DNA from: Bacteroidales bacterium
GTDB lineage: Bacteria > Bacteroidota > Bacteroidia > Bacteroidales > Dysgonomonadaceae
Direction of reading: 5' to 3'
Assembly: GCA_012841425.1 (NCBI GenBank)
Contig: DUUR01000088.1
Coordinates: 1 to 10,572, forward strand
DNA length: 10,572 nucleotides
Below the pieces are notes generated by a model. That model had not been told where the DNA came from, did no database searches, and saw only the letters and a list, made by a program, of their open reading frames with translations. Positions 1 through 8,374 of the stretch are shown in pieces (the stretch's first letter is position 1; each line of letters starts with the position of its first letter). The translations under genes and the position numbers were made by a program.

Positions 1-74
1 CATTTGTTGAGTTTGAATCGGCTGGCAAGAAACAGCTTTTGCTGAAATTTGCTAAATTCAATATTATAGAATGA
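1..74 (+). CDS. 3' end of a UvrD/PcrA-type DNA helicase gene (partial)
   Basis: Reading from base 3, 23 codons stay open to a TGA at 72-74. The peptide contains VEFESAGKKQLLLKFAKF. From memory, this matches the extreme C-terminus of UvrD/PcrA superfamily 1 helicases, whose Tudor-like tail ends in a pattern like V-x-F-x-x-x-G-x-K-x-L-L-L-K-(Y/F)-A followed by a few hydrophobic residues. These helicases unwind DNA in nucleotide-excision and mismatch repair and displace RNA polymerase. Only the tail is present, so no helicase motif can be seen and the assignment rests on about 20 residues. The gene converges on sucB, with 65 bp between the two stop codons. The other plus frames close within the first 45 bases, which supports this one. 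An unrelated protein with a similar tail is possible. Confidence 0.66.
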   Translation, partial: FVEFESAGKKQLLLKFAKFNIIE

Positions 75-89
75 TTAATTCTCGCTATG

Positions 90-116
90 GCATAATACAA
101 GTAAACTTTATTATGC
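90..116. terminator. Weak hairpin between the convergent helicase and sucB genes
   Basis: GCATAATA at 90-97 pairs with TATTATGC at 109-116 across an 11-nt loop. The stem has 8 perfect pairs but is mostly A:T, and neither strand has a clean T-run after it. Its place between two converging genes suits a bidirectional terminator, but the structure is weak. Confidence 0.3.
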
Positions 117-139
117 TCATTTAGCTTAACGAAATAGTT

Positions 140-1444
140 TTAAATCTCGAGAAGTGATTTCTCTCCACTACTACCACTGAATAATAAATCGGTTGGATTT
201 TCAAGCAGCTTTTTTATTCTTAATAAGAAGCTCACCGAGTCTTTGCCATCTATAACCCTGTGATCGTAAGATAAGGCAATATACATCATTGGTCGAACAA
301 CAACTTGCCCGTCTATTGCAATTGGTCGTTCGATAATGTTGTGCATGCCTAAAATAGCCGACTGCGGAGGGTTGATAAGAGGTGTTGACATCATAGAGCC
401 AAATACACCTCCATTTGTGATTGTAAAGGTTCCGCCAGTCATTTCGGGGATAGATAACTTGCCTGTTCGTGCTTTTTCAGCTAATGAGGCTATTTCTTTT
501 TCTATATCGGCAAGACCCATATTCTCTACGTTTCTCACCACTGGCACCATTAGTCCCTTTGGGGCACTCACCGCAACAGAAATATCGGTATACTCAAATG
601 TAACCAGATTTTCTCCATCAATCATACTGTTTACATTGGGAAACTCTTGAAGGGCTACAGATGCTGCCTTCATAAAGAAAGACATTATGCCTAGCTTGAT
701 CCCATGCTTCTCTACAAACTGAGCCTGATTTCTTTTACGAATATCCATTATTGGCTTCATATCAATCTCATTGAAGGTAGTGAGCATGGCGGTTTCATTT
801 TTAACCGAAACCAATCGCTCACTCAACTTTCGTCGCAGAGAGCTCATTCGCTCTGTCTTAGACTCTCTGCTTGCTGGTTTTCTAATGCCAGCTGATGTCT
901 CTGTTTTAGTTGATTTATCAGTATCTTTAATAAGAGCTTCAACATCCTCACTTCTTAATCTTCTGAGGCCATCAATTACATCATCAACCGACAATTCATT
1001 CTCTTCCATCAACCTCTGTGCTAATGGTGTAAGCTTTACATTATCATATTTTGTTGTGGTTTTATCTTTCTCTAGCTGTTCGGCCTTGCTTGCAACAGAT
1101 GTTGTCTCTTCTACATCGATTTGCTCTTTTTCATCTGATTTGGTTTTTTCTTCTGATACTGCCTCAGGTTTGTCGGCATCTTTATCGCTCTCGATACCAG
1201 TTGTGACCTCTGTGTCAATTGTACAGGCAACCGAACCCACTTCTAGCATATCACCTTCTTTTGCTTTAAATGATATCTTACCAGATTCTTCTGCAATGAG
1301 CATAAGAGTTGCCTTATCTGATTCTAGTTCGGCAACTTCGGTGTCTTTTTTAACTACTTCTCCATCTTTAACTAGCCAATGGAATAGCTCAACATGTGTA
1401 ATTGACTCGCCTGGACTTGGTATTTTAATTTCTATGATTGCCAT
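140..1444 (-). CDS. sucB: Dihydrolipoyllysine succinyltransferase, E2 of 2-oxoglutarate dehydrogenase
   Basis: E2 core enzyme: it moves the succinyl group from the lipoyl arm to CoA, giving succinyl-CoA in the cytoplasmic 2-oxoglutarate dehydrogenase complex. Domains of the 434-residue protein are visible in order. The lipoyl domain covers residues 2-77, with the lipoylated lysine K44 in ESDKATL. An acidic, Lys/Thr/Ser-rich linker follows at about 80-132. A degenerate peripheral-subunit-binding domain lies at about 135-172. The acyltransferase domain starts near 197, with the [13 protein letters not shown] block at 338-350 and the catalytic HRVIDG at 395-400 (H395, D399). The length is normal for the family. 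The gene starts at ATG with no Shine-Dalgarno, 50 bp after sucA on the same strand, so co-transcription is likely. The binding domain lacks the usual GTGxxGR loop. Linkage to sucA favours the succinyl over the acetyl or branched-chain substrate. Confidence 0.95.
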   Translation of the reverse strand: MAIIEIKIPSPGESITHVELFHWLVKDGEVVKKDTEVAELESDKATLMLIAEESGKISFKAKEGDMLEVGSVACTIDTEVTTGIESDKDADKPEAVSEEKTKSDEKEQIDVEETTSVASKAEQLEKDKTTTKYDNVKLTPLAQRLMEENELSVDDVIDGLRRLRSEDVEALIKDTDKSTKTETSAGIRKPASRESKTERMSSLRRKLSERLVSVKNETAMLTTFNEIDMKPIMDIRKRNQAQFVEKHGIKLGIMSFFMKAASVALQEFPNVNSMIDGENLVTFEYTDISVAVSAPKGLMVPVVRNVENMGLADIEKEIASLAEKARTGKLSIPEMTGGTFTITNGGVFGSMMSTPLINPPQSAILGMHNIIERPIAIDGQVVVRPMMYIALSYDHRVIDGKDSVSFLLRIKKLLENPTDLLFSGSSGEKSLLEI

Positions 1445-1494
1445 TATTTTAAACTGATTATATTGAGACTGAATTATGTGATTTGTGTATATCG

Positions 1495-4215
1495 TTACTC
1501 AAACGCTTGGTTGATGATTGCCAACTGGTTGATTTTGTGAAGTGCAGTTAATCCTTCGGCAGTAACACCACTTGCAGGACGAGCTATTACTTTAATATTA
1601 TAATCGGCCAGTTGTTGTTTGATAAATTGAGCGGCACCCATATTTAATGGTTCTTCTTGTACCCATATCAACTCTACATCTTTGGGGTAACTGCTTAACA
1701 CTTTACTGAGCTGTTTCTCTGGAAATGGATAAAGTTGCTCGACACGCAAAATAGAAATATTATCTATATTTTTCTCTTTGCGTGCAGCAGACAATTCATA
1801 ATATATCTTACCCGTGCAAAGCAAAACCCGCCTAACCTTTGAAGGGTTGATAATTTCTTTATCTGCTATCAACTCATGAAATTTATCTTCTGTAAAATCT
1901 TCTATAGTTGAAACGCATTCGGGATGACGCAACAGACTCTTTGGAGTGAACACTATTAGTGGAGAGCGGAAATCTCTTTTAAGTTGACGGCGCAATGCGT
2001 GAAAAAGATTAGCAGGTGTGGTACAATTTATCACTTGCATATTATTATTGCCACATAAAGTAAGAAAACGCTCCATTCTACCACTAGAATGCTCTGCACC
2101 CTGCCCCTCGTAACCGTGAGGAAGATACATTACTAGTCCCGACTTCAACCCCCACTTCTCTTGCGCCGACGAGATGTATTGATCTACAATTACCTGACCC
2201 ACGTTATAGAAGTCGCCAAACTGCGCTTCCCAAATTGTTAACCCATTAGGATGGGCAAGTGAATATCCATACTCAAAGCCCAATATACCATATTCACTAA
2301 GCATTGAGTTGTATACACGCACCTGTTCATGCTCGCCTCCGAGATGTTTTAAAGGGAAATATTTAGCTGTATCGTCATCTTCTGTTACAATTTCGGCATG
2401 ACGATGCGAGAAGGTTCCCCTTTCGGAGTCCTGCCCACTTAATCTTACAGAATACATTTCTTTAGCAAGTGACACATATGCCATAAGTTCGCCCATAGCC
2501 CAATCGAACGAGTTAGATTCAATCATTTTGGCACGCTGAGCAAACAAACGTGTGGTTTTATTAAATAGCTTTCTATCCTCTGGAAGTGTGGTTATACGTT
2601 TTGCTAAATCGAGAAACATCTCACGAGATATCCTTGTATCAACCTCTTTATGAAAATCTTTCGCACTGGGGAGTTTAATATGTTTGTTTTTTCCAGATAA
2701 AAAAGGGTGAAAATTAATCTTATTTGATTTTATTGATACTTCATATGATTCATCAAGCCTTTTGTGGAAGTTTTGTACTCTTTTATCGAACTCAGTTGTA
2801 TCAATTAATTTCTCGGCAATTAATTTCTCGGCATATATATCGCGTGGGTTCTTATGCTTTGCAATTATATCATATAGTTCTGGTTGAGTGAAGCGTGGCT
2901 CATCACCTTCATTATGACCATATTTACGATAAGAGAGGAGATCGATAAATACATCTTGGTTGTACTTTTGACGAAATTCTAACGCAAGTTTTGCAACATA
3001 TACCATTGCTTCTACATCATCGCCATTGACGTGAAAAACGGGCGACTGAGTAACTTTTGCTATATCGGTGCAATATGTGCTGGACCGGGCTTGCAAATAA
3101 TTGGTTGTAAAACCAACCTGATTGTTAATTACAATATGAATGGTTCCGCCTGTTTTGTATCCATCGAGTTTTGAGAACTGTATGGTTTCGTAGACTACGC
3201 CTTGACCTGCTATTGCAGCATCGCCATGCACAACTATAGGTAATACTTCTTCGTAGTTTAAATTATGATCGTTTTCGAGTTTAGCACGAGCAATTCCTTG
3301 CACGAGTGGCCCAACTGCCTCGAGGTGAGAAGGGTTGGGGGCAAGATTAACTTTTATAGAACGGCCTTCATAATCTATTACATTGCTGTATCCCAGATGG
3401 TACTTAACATCTCCATATTTTATTTCTTCCTCATAGTTTTGAGCATTGAACTCGCGAAACACCTCTGAGTAAGGTTTTTTCATAATGTTAGTAAGCACAT
3501 TTAATCGTCCCCTATGTGCCATGCCCAGTATTATATCATTTACATTATACTCACCCCCACGTGATATTATAGCATGTAACGCAGGTATAATAGACTCGGA
3601 CCCCTCTAAAGAAAATCGCTTTTGTCCTACAAATTTCCTGTGCATATAATCCTCGAAGCCAGATGCCTCTACAAGAAGATCTAGTATTCGTAACTTTGTC
3701 TCTGCAGACAATGTCTCTTTATTATGACTAAACTCCATCTTTTCTTGCAACCATCGCACTTTATCGGGGTTGGTCATGTATCTATACTCAACACCTATTG
3801 ATGCACAGTAAGTTTCTTCGAGACGCGAAAGTATATCTCTGAGTTTTGCTTTTCCCAAGCCAATCTCTTTGCCAGCAGCAAATTCAATATCTAGATCGTT
3901 TTCTGTAAGATTGAAGTTTTCTAAAGCTAGAGTTGGTGAGTAGCTTCTTCTTGAGCGCACTGGATTTGTTTTGGTGAAAAGATGTCCTCTTCTTCGATAC
4001 TGAGTTATTAGTCTCATTACTTCTAGCTCTTTATTAGAATCAATTAATGATCCGTTACCATTTGGTTTAATGGGGAAATGGGAGGTTGCTAACTCGAAGC
4101 CTTGAAAGAAAAATCGGAAGCTCTCATCTACATTTTCTGGAGCTTCTTTGTATTTTTTATACAACTCTAATATTGCTTCGAATTCCATAGTTTCAAATTT
4201 ATTGTCGGCATTCAT
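1495..4215 (-). CDS. sucA: 2-oxoglutarate dehydrogenase E1 component
   Basis: Thiamine-diphosphate enzyme that decarboxylates 2-oxoglutarate and succinylates the lipoyl arm of SucB; it is the committed oxidative TCA step, in the cytoplasm. At 906 residues it is full length. The N-terminal E2-contact segment (about 9-45) ends in the family pattern VDxSFxxFFxGF. Further signatures are [14 protein letters not shown] at 230-243, the ThDP/Mg-binding block from [10 protein letters not shown] (330-339) to NNQVGFT (364-370), [17 protein letters not shown] at 429-445, [14 protein letters not shown] at 593-606, [16 protein letters not shown] at 698-713 and [11 protein letters not shown] at 755-765. The first ATG gives the expected start; the 16-bp palindrome 4233-4248 lies 18 bp upstream. 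It leads a two-gene unit with sucB and diverges from pfp. I could not find a convincing promoter for it. No frameshift or missing key residue was seen. Confidence 0.97.
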   Translation of the reverse strand: MNADNKFETMEFEAILELYKKYKEAPENVDESFRFFFQGFELATSHFPIKPNGNGSLIDSNKELEVMRLITQYRRRGHLFTKTNPVRSRRSYSPTLALENFNLTENDLDIEFAAGKEIGLGKAKLRDILSRLEETYCASIGVEYRYMTNPDKVRWLQEKMEFSHNKETLSAETKLRILDLLVEASGFEDYMHRKFVGQKRFSLEGSESIIPALHAIISRGGEYNVNDIILGMAHRGRLNVLTNIMKKPYSEVFREFNAQNYEEEIKYGDVKYHLGYSNVIDYEGRSIKVNLAPNPSHLEAVGPLVQGIARAKLENDHNLNYEEVLPIVVHGDAAIAGQGVVYETIQFSKLDGYKTGGTIHIVINNQVGFTTNYLQARSSTYCTDIAKVTQSPVFHVNGDDVEAMVYVAKLALEFRQKYNQDVFIDLLSYRKYGHNEGDEPRFTQPELYDIIAKHKNPRDIYAEKLIAEKLIDTTEFDKRVQNFHKRLDESYEVSIKSNKINFHPFLSGKNKHIKLPSAKDFHKEVDTRISREMFLDLAKRITTLPEDRKLFNKTTRLFAQRAKMIESNSFDWAMGELMAYVSLAKEMYSVRLSGQDSERGTFSHRHAEIVTEDDDTAKYFPLKHLGGEHEQVRVYNSMLSEYGILGFEYGYSLAHPNGLTIWEAQFGDFYNVGQVIVDQYISSAQEKWGLKSGLVMYLPHGYEGQGAEHSSGRMERFLTLCGNNNMQVINCTTPANLFHALRRQLKRDFRSPLIVFTPKSLLRHPECVSTIEDFTEDKFHELIADKEIINPSKVRRVLLCTGKIYYELSAARKEKNIDNISILRVEQLYPFPEKQLSKVLSSYPKDVELIWVQEEPLNMGAAQFIKQQLADYNIKVIARPASGVTAEGLTALHKINQLAIINQAFE
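2802..2831. repeat. Perfect 15-bp tandem repeat inside sucA
   Basis: CAATTAATTTCTCGG occurs twice in direct succession, plus two more matching bases. On the coding strand it gives [10 protein letters not shown] (SucA residues 462-471) with identical codons. The spacing after the conserved NPRxIYA matches what I remember of E. coli SucA, so the repeat does not seem to lengthen the protein. Confidence 0.6.
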
Positions 4216-4232
4216 TGGTGGATACAGCTTAA

Positions 4233-4248
4233 TATTTATATATAAATA
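4233..4248. promoter_or_regulatory. 16-bp AT palindrome in the sucA leader
   Basis: TATTTATATATAAATA is a perfect inverted repeat centred about 25 bp upstream of the sucA ATG. It could be an operator or an RNA hairpin in the leader, but it is made only of A and T in AT-rich DNA, so chance is a real alternative. Confidence 0.3.
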
Positions 4249-4312
4249 GTAAAGATGCCTATTTTGTTCACATCAAACAAAAATTAAATATAGATTCAAT
4301 GGCTAGTAGATT

Positions 4313-4328
4313 ATAATTATATAATTAT
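4313..4328. promoter_or_regulatory. 16-bp AT palindrome next to the pfp promoter
   Basis: ATAATTATATAATTAT is a perfect inverted repeat that ends three bases before the putative -33 element of pfp. The position would suit a regulator acting on pfp, on sucA, or on both. The AT-only composition makes a chance palindrome possible. Confidence 0.33.
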
Positions 4329-4331
4329 GAC

Positions 4332-4362
4332 TTTTACATATTCAGGAAAAATGTTATATTTG
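4332..4362 (+). promoter_or_regulatory. Bacteroidota-type promoter for pfp
   Basis: TATATTTG at 4355-4362 matches the -7 consensus TAnnTTTG of the Bacteroidota primary sigma factor. TTTT at 4332-4335 is a one-mismatch -33 box (consensus TTTG), with a 19-bp spacer. Transcription would begin near 4367-4371, giving a leader of about 50 nt before the pfp ATG. Confidence 0.6.
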
Positions 4363-4421
4363 AACTCTCAAATCGAACTTTCGGATAACTATTTACACAT
4401 AATAATATTAAAAACTATTCA

Positions 4422-6083
4422 ATGACAAAAAGTGCTTTACAAATTGCTAGGGCTAGTTATGCACCTAAGATGCCTTCGGAATTAAGAGGTAATATCAAAA
4501 TAGTAGAGGGAGGCGCTACTGAATCTCTGTCGGACCAAGAAGAAATAAAGAAACTTTTTCCTAATACTTATGGACTACCAATAATTAAGTTTGTTAAGGA
4601 CGAAGGAGAAGTTGGTATTTCAGAGCCTCTGAATATGGGAGTTATTCTTTCAGGTGGTCAAGCACCAGGTGGTCATAATGTGATTGCTGGTATTTTTGAC
4701 GGTATTAAGAAACTGAACAAAGACAGTAAACTATATGGTTTTCTTTTAGGACCTGCGGGTTTAGTGAACCATAACTACATAGAGCTTACAAGTGAAATTA
4801 TAGATGAATATCGTAACACCGGTGGCTTTGATATCATTGGATCGGGACGTGATAAGCTGGAGACAAAAGAACAGTTTGATAAAGGATTAGAGATACTTAA
4901 AAAAATAGATATTAAAACCCTTGTAATTATTGGTGGTGACGATTCAAACACGAATGCTGCCGTATTAGCAGAGTATTATAAATCCATAAACGCAGGTGTA
5001 CAAGTAATTGGTTGCCCAAAGACTATTGATGGCGACCTTAAGAATGATTACATTGAAACGTCATTTGGTTTTGATACAGCATGTAAGGTATATTCAGAAC
5101 TAATTGGTAATATACAGCGAGATTGTAATTCGGCTCGTAAATACTGGCACTTTATAAAGGTGATGGGCCGCTCAGCGTCGCACATTGCTCTTGAATGTGC
5201 ACTTCAAACTCACCCTAACATATGTATCGTTTCTGAAGAGGTTGAGGCTAATGAATCGTCGCTTGACGACATAGTTGAATATATTGCTGGTGTTATTGCT
5301 AATAGAGCCGAGCAAGGACTTAATTTTGGATCAGTTATTATTCCTGAGGGGCTAATAGAATTTATCCCTGCTATTAAGAACCTGATTAGTGAGCTCAACG
5401 ATTTCCTTGCACATAATCAGGAGGAATTTGATCTTGTGCGCCGCTCTGCGAAGCGTGAATATATTATTAGCAAACTTAGTCCTGCAAACTCTGAGATTTA
5501 TGCTAGCTTGCCAGACACGGTTGCCCGACAGCTCACACTTGACCGAGATCCACATGGCAACGTTCAGGTTTCGCAGATTGAGACAGAGAAACTTCTTGCT
5601 GAGATGGTTAGTAAAAAGTTAAAACAATGGGCTGAAGAAGGAAAATATGTTGGTAAATTTGCAAGCATTACTCACTTCTTTGGTTATGAAGGCAGATGTG
5701 CTGCACCATCTAACTATGATACCGATTACTGCTATGCTTTGGGTTATACAGCAGCTATGCTTGCTGCTGCAGGCAAGACTGGTTACATATCTTCTGTTAG
5801 AAACACTACAGCAAAAGCAGAGGATTGGGTTGCAGGTGGTGTACCTACTACAATGATGCTTAATCTTGAGCGTCGTCATGGCGAGATGAAACCAGTTATT
5901 CAGAAGGCTCTTGTTGAATTGGAAGGAGAACCATTCTTATACTTCAAGAGCAAGCGCGATAAATGGGCATTGGAAACAGACTATGTGTATCCTGGTCCGA
6001 TTCAATATTTTGGACCCGCAGAAGTTTGCGATCAACCAAGCAAAACATTGCAGCTTGAGCAGACAGGAAAGGTTGAAGAGTAA
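4422..6083 (+). CDS. pfp: Pyrophosphate-dependent 6-phosphofructokinase (long form)
   Basis: Cytoplasmic glycolytic enzyme that reversibly phosphorylates fructose 6-phosphate using PPi. Visible motifs are SGGQAPGG at 77-84 (phosphoryl-donor loop), GGDDS at 171-175, PKTIDGDL at 199-206 with catalytic D203, MGRSASH at 248-254 and PEG at 308-310 (sugar-phosphate contacts), and GYEGR at 421-425. D174 in GGDD and K200 in PKT are the two residues known to separate PPi users from ATP users, and both are the PPi type. At 553 residues it belongs to the long clade that includes Bacteroides enzymes and plant PFP subunits, not the roughly 320-residue ATP enzymes. The ATG has no Shine-Dalgarno, as is usual in this phylum. 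It is monocistronic: its own promoter lies upstream and a strong terminator begins 31 nt after the stop. Confidence 0.96.
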   Translation: MTKSALQIARASYAPKMPSELRGNIKIVEGGATESLSDQEEIKKLFPNTYGLPIIKFVKDEGEVGISEPLNMGVILSGGQAPGGHNVIAGIFDGIKKLNKDSKLYGFLLGPAGLVNHNYIELTSEIIDEYRNTGGFDIIGSGRDKLETKEQFDKGLEILKKIDIKTLVIIGGDDSNTNAAVLAEYYKSINAGVQVIGCPKTIDGDLKNDYIETSFGFDTACKVYSELIGNIQRDCNSARKYWHFIKVMGRSASHIALECALQTHPNICIVSEEVEANESSLDDIVEYIAGVIANRAEQGLNFGSVIIPEGLIEFIPAIKNLISELNDFLAHNQEEFDLVRRSAKREYIISKLSPANSEIYASLPDTVARQLTLDRDPHGNVQVSQIETEKLLAEMVSKKLKQWAEEGKYVGKFASITHFFGYEGRCAAPSNYDTDYCYALGYTAAMLAAAGKTGYISSVRNTTAKAEDWVAGGVPTTMMLNLERRHGEMKPVIQKALVELEGEPFLYFKSKRDKWALETDYVYPGPIQYFGPAEVCDQPSKTLQLEQTGKVEE

Positions 6084-6095
6084 AATATAAATAGC

Positions 6096-6109
6096 TTCAA
6101 ATATTTGAA
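6096..6109. repeat. 14-bp palindrome after pfp
   Basis: TTCAAATATTTGAA is a perfect inverted repeat 12 bp after the pfp stop codon and 4 bp before the terminator stem. It may be a protein site or nothing. No second copy was found in the window. Confidence 0.3.
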
Positions 6110-6113
6110 TTTA

Positions 6114-6145
6114 AAAAGGGTCGTTCCAGCAGGAACGACCCTTTT
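6114..6145. terminator. Strong bidirectional intrinsic terminator
   Basis: AAAAGGGTCGTTCC (6114-6127) pairs perfectly over 14 bp with GGAACGACCCTTTT (6132-6145) around an AGCA loop. The arms end in TTTT on the plus strand and TTTTT on the minus strand, so the hairpin can stop both pfp and the convergent foldase operon, whose last stop codon is at 6181-6183. Confidence 0.93.
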
Positions 6146-6180
6146 ACTTTGATGTACACTAAGTACTTACATTAATATTT

Positions 6181-8310
6181 TTAGAAAAACTTGTAGCGGT
6201 TATCTACAACGCCAAGCTCATCTTTAAGCACTTCGATAGCCTGCATCTGTATTCTATATGCATTATTATTTAGCATCGTGGCCTTTTGAGCCTCTTCGTC
6301 ATACTCGGCAGCACCTTCTGTACGATTTGTTACATTGGCAACAAAGACGCCTAAATTGCCTCGCATTGGACCTACAGTTTGACCTATAGGAGCAAAAGAT
6401 GATACTGAGTTAATTACTGGTTCATATCCGATTCCAGTAATGTTTTGAGTTGTAAAGTTTACGAATCTTACGGTGTCGACTATGCTGTTCATAACTTCAG
6501 CATAATCTTGGAGTGAAGATAGATTTTTTTGATTTAAATCGGCAATTAGCTTTTCGGCTTTCTTATCATTTATAAGTCTGCTCTTAATACCCTCAGACAC
6601 TTCTGACAATGGAGTTGTTCCTGCTGGGATTTGCTCGTCAACCCTTGCTACAATTCTTAGGTTTGTAAGATCGAATTTCTTTACTGCCCCTACTCCCTTT
6701 TCATTAGCGGCCCAGGTGATAACTTGGCGTGATCCCTGAATCTGACCTAGTGAATAATCATTAGCAGAAAATGTCATAGACGGCATCACCATATATCCAT
6801 CTTCGGTGGCTAGCTCATTAAATCTCTTGCCAACATCTGGAGTAGATACTAATTGGTTTAGTTTATTATCTATATTATTTGAAGTCTTCTCACTTGGTAC
6901 AACTGGCATATTAACTACTGCTAGCTTGTATTTATTTACAGGGCGTGTTCTTTCTTCTACTTGAAATATAATCTCTTGCCCAGGTACAGATAGTTTGATT
7001 GGTTGGCCAATTGGTGCTGAGAATGCTTCTTTTACCAGATTAGCGCCAAAAGGGAGAAGGTCTATTTCTCTAGCCCAACCTACATCACCACCATTAGAAT
7101 TTGGATTTAGGCTATTTGCTACAAGAGCAAATGATTCACCACCTTGAATTAAGTTATAAATACTATCTACAAAGTTTGTAATTATTGAGTCCTGACCTAC
7201 CACAGAAGAGCTTGGAATAGCCATCATACTTAGATGAACTGAGTCGGGAGCAATAGTTTTGTCTATTAATTTATAAATTTGGAATGAATCACCCTCTCTT
7301 ACAGGGCCATACATTTCATCAACAGCGGAAGTGCGTGCAAAATCGAGCTGTGAGGGTGTAAGTAAATTCTCACCCATATAAACATCACGATAAGGTGTAT
7401 CTGAATAATCTGCAACTACAGTTGCAGGGGTTGATGTTGCTTGCAACTGGGCAAAAGCAGTTTCAGATTGTTGTGCAATTTCTGCAAAATCATCATCGCT
7501 TGGATTAATTGGTACTGTGAAGTAAGAAATCTTTACAAGTGGTGTTTCTGCATTAAATGATTTCTTGTGTGTATCGTAAAAATCTCTTATTTCCTTGTCT
7601 GTTACAGTTACAGCTGAATCAGGGATAGTGAAGTAATTCTGCATTACGTATGCAAGGTCGGCATTTTGTTGAGATAAATCGAATGACGTTTTAGCCTCTA
7701 CATCATTTACAATTACAGCATTTGAAAGTAGGGATATATACTTTTCTTCAAGTCGTTGTGTAATAATCATATTTTCTATAAACAACCACAACGATTTATA
7801 TTGATTTACAAGCTGTTGCTCTTGTGGATTGGGACTTGCAGTGTTTATTACATTTAAAAACTCTATAAGAGCCATGCGACTAAACATACCTGTTTGAGGA
7901 TCTACAAAAAAAGGAAGTTGTTGCAAGATAGGAGAAATTGACTCTCCATGTACTAAATCATTAATCTCTTCTTTGGATACTACTAACCCAAGATCTTCAG
8001 CCTGCTCTCCTAATAGTTTGTTTCGGACCATTTGCTGATAAACAGCTTCACGAATCTGATAAGTTGTGTTTTCATCTAAGGAAGATTGACCACTGACCAT
8101 TTTTTGGAACTCTTCGAATTCGGTAATTTTCTCTGCATATTGCTGGGTAGTGATAACTTCTCCGTTAACCACAAATGCTCTATCACGAGCTCTTCCCATA
8201 AGTGTTGAGCCTGAACTGAAAAGGTCTCCTAAAACAAAGGCGAGCAATGCTACACCTATAACTATAACCAATAGTGGTCCTCTGTTCCTGATATTTTGTA
8301 AAGTAGCCAT
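6181..8310 (-). CDS. ppiD: Membrane-anchored PpiD/SurA-like peptidyl-prolyl isomerase or chaperone
   Basis: Probable periplasmic folding factor for exported and outer-membrane proteins, held in the inner membrane by one helix. The 709-residue protein starts with a short cationic segment and a transmembrane helix at about 11-30, with no cleavage site. A SurA/PpiD-type N-terminal chaperone region follows (about 35-245). A parvulin-like domain lies at about 355-455, with H359, ESFALVANS (392-400), GGDVGW (407-412) and a degenerate GQEII end where parvulins usually have GxHII. A long C-terminal chaperone-like part ends in DNRYKFF, an ending I recall from Bacteroidota homologues. E. coli PpiD is shorter (about 620 residues) but similarly built. 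It is the last gene of a four-gene minus-strand operon, 64 bp after the CorC-like gene, and reads into the shared terminator. Catalytic activity is doubtful. Family call firm; symbol less so. Confidence 0.85.
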   Translation of the reverse strand: MATLQNIRNRGPLLVIVIGVALLAFVLGDLFSSGSTLMGRARDRAFVVNGEVITTQQYAEKITEFEEFQKMVSGQSSLDENTTYQIREAVYQQMVRNKLLGEQAEDLGLVVSKEEINDLVHGESISPILQQLPFFVDPQTGMFSRMALIEFLNVINTASPNPQEQQLVNQYKSLWLFIENMIITQRLEEKYISLLSNAVIVNDVEAKTSFDLSQQNADLAYVMQNYFTIPDSAVTVTDKEIRDFYDTHKKSFNAETPLVKISYFTVPINPSDDDFAEIAQQSETAFAQLQATSTPATVVADYSDTPYRDVYMGENLLTPSQLDFARTSAVDEMYGPVREGDSFQIYKLIDKTIAPDSVHLSMMAIPSSSVVGQDSIITNFVDSIYNLIQGGESFALVANSLNPNSNGGDVGWAREIDLLPFGANLVKEAFSAPIGQPIKLSVPGQEIIFQVEERTRPVNKYKLAVVNMPVVPSEKTSNNIDNKLNQLVSTPDVGKRFNELATEDGYMVMPSMTFSANDYSLGQIQGSRQVITWAANEKGVGAVKKFDLTNLRIVARVDEQIPAGTTPLSEVSEGIKSRLINDKKAEKLIADLNQKNLSSLQDYAEVMNSIVDTVRFVNFTTQNITGIGYEPVINSVSSFAPIGQTVGPMRGNLGVFVANVTNRTEGAAEYDEEAQKATMLNNNAYRIQMQAIEVLKDELGVVDNRYKFF

Positions 8311-8374
8311 ATAAAAATTTTGTTCAAATTAGGGCACGAAGTTAGTAAAAATAAAGCAGATAAAAATATATTAT

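Noticed and set aside
1..3. Minus-strand ATG at the left edge as the start of a gene after sucB, such as lpd
   Set aside because: Only the three bases of the codon are visible, and the plus-strand reading ending at 74 gives a better protein match.
336..650. Plus-strand open frame opposite the SucB catalytic domain
   Set aside because: It is a shadow of a strongly conserved coding region, with no start signal or protein-like pattern.
771..1457. Long plus-strand open frame opposite sucB (228 codons)
   Set aside because: It lies antisense to the lipoyl, linker and binding-domain codons of sucB; its Ser/Leu/Val-rich composition is what the complement of Glu/Asp/Lys/Thr codons gives. No domain is recognisable.
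2802..2833. Recent in-frame insertion in SucA suggested by the 15-bp tandem repeat
   Set aside because: Spacing around NPRxIYA-KL-EK matches the E. coli protein as I remember it, so no residues seem to have been added.
4262..4292. Possible sucA promoter (minus-strand TATATTTA, TAATTTTTG or TTTG with a distant TACTATTT)
   Set aside because: None has both a good -7 and a properly spaced -33 box; sucA must have a promoter here, but I cannot place it.
5389..5879. Short open frames on both strands inside pfp
   Set aside because: They overlap conserved PFP codons; pfp accounts for the region fully.
8325..8332. Possible separate promoter for the ppiD-like gene (minus-strand CTAATTTG)
   Set aside because: TAATTTG is one base short of TAnnTTTG and no TTTG box lies at the right distance; read-through from the operon is simpler.
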